A DNA stretch of 16,416 nt, taken from contig DHYT01000032.1 of the NCBI GenBank assembly GCA_002415465.1, positions 593 to 17,008 of the forward strand, read 5' to 3'. Under the pieces are notes generated by a model that ran no database searches, was not told the origin of the DNA, and saw only the letters and a program-made list of their open reading frames with translations. Position 1 is the first letter of the stretch, and every line of letters starts with the position of its first letter. This DNA is from Desulfobulbaceae bacterium UBA5123. Lineage in GTDB: Bacteria; Desulfobacterota; Desulfobulbia; Desulfobulbales; UBA5123. Shown here piece after piece: positions 13,605 through 16,416 of the stretch. The position numbers and the translations under genes are program-made.

Positions 13605-14882
13605 TTATGGCCGTGCTTGTTTCAGTTTGCTGGCGTCCAGCCAGAGGAGCGGGTTCTGCGGTTTGGTGCCGTACCGGATTTCAAAATGCAGACCCTCCGC
13701 CAGCAGGCCTTCAATATCCCCCATGGTGCCGATGGCTTGTCCGCGTTGCACCTTTACGCCTTCTTCCACCTGCAGTTTGGCGATGCGGGAAGAGAGGCTG
13801 TAGAATTCGTCGCCGTGGTCGATGATGACCAGGTTGCCGTAGCCGCGCAGGATGCCGGTAAAGACAACGGTGCCGTCATGCACGGCGTGAACCTCGGCGT
13901 CGGATGCCGTGGTGATGTCGATGCCGTTCTGGAAGGTGGCGATCCCGAATTTCTCCGTGACGTTGTTGCCGAAACGGGTGGTAACCGTACCATCCACCGG
14001 CGGCGGCAGGCGGCCCTTCTGGGCGGCGAATCCCTTGCCGGTGGCGCGTTGCTCTCCGGACTGCGGGCGTTTTTTCTTGGGCGACTGCAGGTCGGGATAC
14101 TCTTTTGTCGGCGATGGCTGTTGTTCCGTCGCGGTTTTTTTCAGTTTGGTGATGGTGGCGACCAGATCGTCCGCCGCCTGCTGCATTTCCTGAACGGCTC
14201 GACTGTACAGCTCTTTTTCGGTCTTAACCCGGTTGAGCAGGGTGAGCCGCTCGGCGCGGGTGCGGTCGAGCCGCTGTTGTTGCGTGGAGATGGAGTCGAT
14301 GATCTGGACGAGGTTCTTTTTCTTGATCTGCAGGTCGGTGCTGGCGTGGCCGAGTTTTTCGAGGGTTTGACGATAGCCGCAGATGATCATCTGGTCGTGC
14401 TGCACGACCCGGTGGAAATACTCCTTGAACTTGAGCAGGTCCGGCAGGGTGGAGGCGGAGAAGAGCAGGTTCATGACCCCGATGTCGCCAACCCGGTAAT
14501 AGGCGGCCAGCCGTTCCTTGACCGGGCCCTGCCGTTGTGACTTCTCGCCGGAGACCTGGGTGACCTCGGTTTCCGTGTCGCGCAAGGCCTGCTCCTGTTC
14601 GGCAAGCATGGTGTTGAGCGACTGCAACTGGCTGCGTTCGTCGTGCAGCCGTTTGTCGATGGCCTCAAGTTCGGAGAGAAGATTGCTCTCCTGGGCCTTG
14701 GTTTGGGTGATGCGTTTGGTGTGTTCCTCGATCCCCTGTTGCAGGCGTTGGACCTTTTTCTGCTGCTGGAGGAGGGTGTTCTTGGGGCTGGTGATCTCAT
14801 CGGCGCCGGGCGCGGGCGAGGGAAGCAGTCCGATGGCGACGGCGAACAGGCAGATGATGGGCAGGGGTCGCGTGGTTGCCAT
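13605..14882 (-). CDS. envC: EnvC-like murein hydrolase activator (coiled coil plus degenerate LytM/M23 domain)
   Basis: EnvC links the FtsEX complex to septal amidases in the periplasm. A signal peptide is visible (1 to about 27, ending SPAPGA before DE). Two long coiled-coil stretches follow (about 33-115 and 150-250), then a low-complexity basic linker (251-290) and a LytM domain (about 292-420) containing GTVTTRFG, HDGTVVFTG, YGNLVIIDHG and GQAIGTMG. The M23 zinc and active-site positions are degenerate: the first His is Gln318 (FQNGID, D322 kept), the His after Tyr361 is lost (YSLSS), and HxH reads GLH (G397, H399). As in E. coli EnvC, it should therefore activate amidases rather than cut peptidoglycan itself. 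The gene starts five bases after ftsX; the length of 425 residues is typical. Confidence 0.92.
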   Translation of the reverse strand: MATTRPLPIICLFAVAIGLLPSPAPGADEITSPKNTLLQQQKKVQRLQQGIEEHTKRITQTKAQESNLLSELEAIDKRLHDERSQLQSLNTMLAEQEQALRDTETEVTQVSGEKSQRQGPVKERLAAYYRVGDIGVMNLLFSASTLPDLLKFKEYFHRVVQHDQMIICGYRQTLEKLGHASTDLQIKKKNLVQIIDSISTQQQRLDRTRAERLTLLNRVKTEKELYSRAVQEMQQAADDLVATITKLKKTATEQQPSPTKEYPDLQSPKKKRPQSGEQRATGKGFAAQKGRLPPPVDGTVTTRFGNNVTEKFGIATFQNGIDITTASDAEVHAVHDGTVVFTGILRGYGNLVIIDHGDEFYSLSSRIAKLQVEEGVKVQRGQAIGTMGDIEGLLAEGLHFEIRYGTKPQNPLLWLDASKLKQARP

Positions 14883-14887
14883 CCCGT

Positions 14888-15775
14888 TCAGACCCGGAGG
14901 AATTTCCGAATGGAAAACAGGCTGCCGCCCGCACAGAGAAGGATGCTGGCCACGAGGATGATGCCGGTGGTAACGGGCGGGAAGAAGGAAAAATCAAACA
15001 GCTTGAGCAGGCCGGGGCCGCTGAAGCGGTCCTTGATCCAGAGAAACAGGGCGAAGAGCGAGGCGAGGCCGATGGACGAACCCAGCAGCCCCTGCAGGAG
15101 CCCTTCCAGCAGAAGCGGTCCCTGGATATAGGATTTGGTGGCCCCCAGCATCCGAAAGAGTTGCAGTTCATCCCGGCGGGCGACAACGGTCAGCCGGATG
15201 GTGTACGAAACCATGAAAACGGTGGTCATGATCAGCAACCCGCCGCTTAACACGACAATGAGGCGGAGCAGGTTGGTGACATAGCCGAAGCGCTCGACCC
15301 AGTCATGGCCGTATTGGACCTTGTCGGCGCCGGGCAGGGTGGCGAGATAGTCTGAAAACTGTTTTATCCGGACCAGATTGTTGAGACTCTTGTCGGGGTA
15401 GACTTCTATGGAGGGGGGGAGGAAGTCGCTGCCCAGGTCGGCGAGGATGTCGCGGTCGCGGCCCAGTTGTTTGCTCAAGCGGGCAAAGGCCTCCTGGCGG
15501 GAGATGAAGACAATCTTCTCGACCTCGCTGAAATCACGGATCTTCCGTTCGATCTCCGGTTGCAGCTCCGGGATGATTTCCTCGTGCAGGAAAACGATCA
15601 GCCGCAGTTCGTCGCCCAGCTTGGCGCCGATCTTGAGGAAGTTGGAATAGACGAGGAAGAAAAAGGCGAAGATGAGAACGGAGAGGCTGACGGTCAGCAG
15701 GGTCATGATCTGCGTTCCCCAGGTCTGGCGGAGGTTTCGTCCGGTCTGGGTCAGGATGTAGGGTATGAAGTGCAT
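14888..15775 (-). CDS. ftsX: Cell division protein FtsX
   Basis: FtsX is the membrane half of the FtsEX ABC-type complex, which transmits ATP hydrolysis to a periplasmic hydrolase activator at the division site. The 295-residue protein has the family topology: a short cytoplasmic N-terminus, membrane helix 1 (about 22-44), a periplasmic domain (45-165), helix 2 (about 167-190), a cytoplasmic loop with RRDELQLFRMLGATKSYIQGPLLLEG (200-225), helix 3 (about 226-247) and helix 4 (about 268-288). GGGAG (complement of 15783-15787) lies about seven bases before the ATG. It follows ftsE after 68 bases and precedes envC by five bases, so the three form one transcript. Confidence 0.94.
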   Translation of the reverse strand: MHFIPYILTQTGRNLRQTWGTQIMTLLTVSLSVLIFAFFFLVYSNFLKIGAKLGDELRLIVFLHEEIIPELQPEIERKIRDFSEVEKIVFISRQEAFARLSKQLGRDRDILADLGSDFLPPSIEVYPDKSLNNLVRIKQFSDYLATLPGADKVQYGHDWVERFGYVTNLLRLIVVLSGGLLIMTTVFMVSYTIRLTVVARRDELQLFRMLGATKSYIQGPLLLEGLLQGLLGSSIGLASLFALFLWIKDRFSGPGLLKLFDFSFFPPVTTGIILVASILLCAGGSLFSIRKFLRV

Positions 15776-15843
15776 CGTTCTTCTCCCGGCTTTCGCCGCA
15801 CGGGCTTCGGGGTCGTCTTTGGGCGCCGGACTCGGCGGAATTC

Positions 15844-16416
15844 TCAGGGTTCCCTGGCCACGGCCGGGGCGAGATGCCCATGGCTCAGGTCGAGAACCCG
15901 GTGGTTGGTGTCGCGGAAAATCATTTCATCATGGGTGGCGATCATGATGGTGGTTCCCTTCAGGTTGAGGTGTTGAAACAGGTTCATCACCAGCCTGGAT
16001 GTCGAATTGTCGAGGTTGCCGGTGGGTTCGTCGGCAAGGAGGAGCGGGGGCGTGTTGGCCGCGGCCCGGGCCAGGGCGACACGTTGCTGTTCGCCCCGGG
16101 AAAGTTCGTCGATGCATTTGTTGCGTTTGTCGGTCAGGTTGAGCATCTCGATGAGCTCATCCACCCGCTGCCGGATGATGCGTGCCGGCTGATAGGTGAT
16201 TTCCATGGGGACGGCGATGTTCTGGAATACGGTCCGCTGCGGGAGGAGCTTGAAGTCCTGATAGGCGACCCCGATTTTTTGACGCAGCTTCTGGATCGCG
16301 CGGGCGTTGAGGCGGGAAAGATCCTGGCCGGCGACCTCGATCAGCCCCTGGCTGGGGCGCTCAAGGCAACAGATGAGTTTCAGCAGGGATGTCTTGCCGG
16401 CGCCGCTCATGCCGGT
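15844..16416 (-). CDS. ftsE: Cell division ATP-binding protein FtsE (5' end outside window)
   Basis: FtsE is the cytoplasmic ATPase partner of FtsX. The open frame runs off the right edge; about 190 C-terminal residues are visible, and the missing part should be the first 35 or so. Counting from the edge, Walker A is GMSGAGKTS (2-10), the Q-loop with the FtsE-typical [20 protein letters not shown] is at 52-71, the ABC signature is [14 protein letters not shown] (105-118), Walker [13 protein letters not shown] (125-136) and the H-loop THD (161-163). The signature has Arg in place of the common second Gly (LSGGEQ). The ATG at 16410 lies inside Walker A and cannot be the real start. ftsX follows 68 bases downstream. 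Confidence 0.94.
   Translation of the reverse strand, partial: TGMSGAGKTSLLKLICCLERPSQGLIEVAGQDLSRLNARAIQKLRQKIGVAYQDFKLLPQRTVFQNIAVPMEITYQPARIIRQRVDELIEMLNLTDKRNKCIDELSRGEQQRVALARAAANTPPLLLADEPTGNLDNSTSRLVMNLFQHLNLKGTTIMIATHDEMIFRDTNHRVLDLSHGHLAPAVAREP

Noticed and set aside
13548..14540. Plus-strand open frame of 330 codons opposite envC
   Set aside because: It is a shadow of envC with no start signal; the minus frame has a signal peptide, coiled coil and LytM domain.

Overview
The window is about 16.4 kb of GC-rich bacterial chromosome carrying mostly core genes. Gene content and protein style point to a motile, Gram-negative, probably anaerobic member of the Desulfobacterota (Desulfobulbia-like deltaproteobacteria). 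The pointers are a two-subunit oxygen-sensitive class I fumarase, PomAB-like stator genes, the order yebC-ruvC-ruvA-ruvB, and a response regulator ending in a CASC/CPEC cysteine module of a kind I associate with deltaproteobacterial signalling proteins. The lineage is inferred from protein similarity as I recall it, not from a search.

Layout. Positions 3-107 hold the tail of a cysteine-rich protein that begins outside the window. A structured, gene-free leader (108-380) precedes a small uncharacterised protein (381-689) and an atypical response regulator (729-1442), closed by a perfect 20-bp terminator-like hairpin. Next come a sensor-less histidine kinase (1672-2487) overlapping rsmI (2484-3338), then rlmE (3524-4120), yebC, ruvC, ruvA, ruvB and panB. 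A motility block follows: motA, motB and a PilZ-type protein (8223-10456). After it come the two class I fumarase subunits (10499-11977). All of these read rightward. From 12072 to the right end the genes read leftward, in transcription order ftsE (cut by the window end), ftsX, envC and ctpA.

How they work together. rsmI and rlmE methylate rRNA. YebC is a translation or transcription factor habitually found beside ruvCAB, whose products move and cut Holliday junctions. PanB starts pantothenate synthesis. MotA and MotB form the flagellar stator, and the adjacent PilZ-like protein is a natural candidate for a cyclic-di-GMP input to it. The fumarase interconverts fumarate and malate. FtsEX and EnvC form the ATP-driven switch for septal amidases at division, and CtpA is a periplasmic processing protease with what looks like its own promoter inside that cluster.

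I found no phage, insertion sequence, CRISPR array, tRNA or rRNA. No convincing new multi-gene system stands out. The least conventional parts are the signalling genes at 381-2487, the motAB-PilZ arrangement, and a promoter-overlapping palindrome in front of ctpA.
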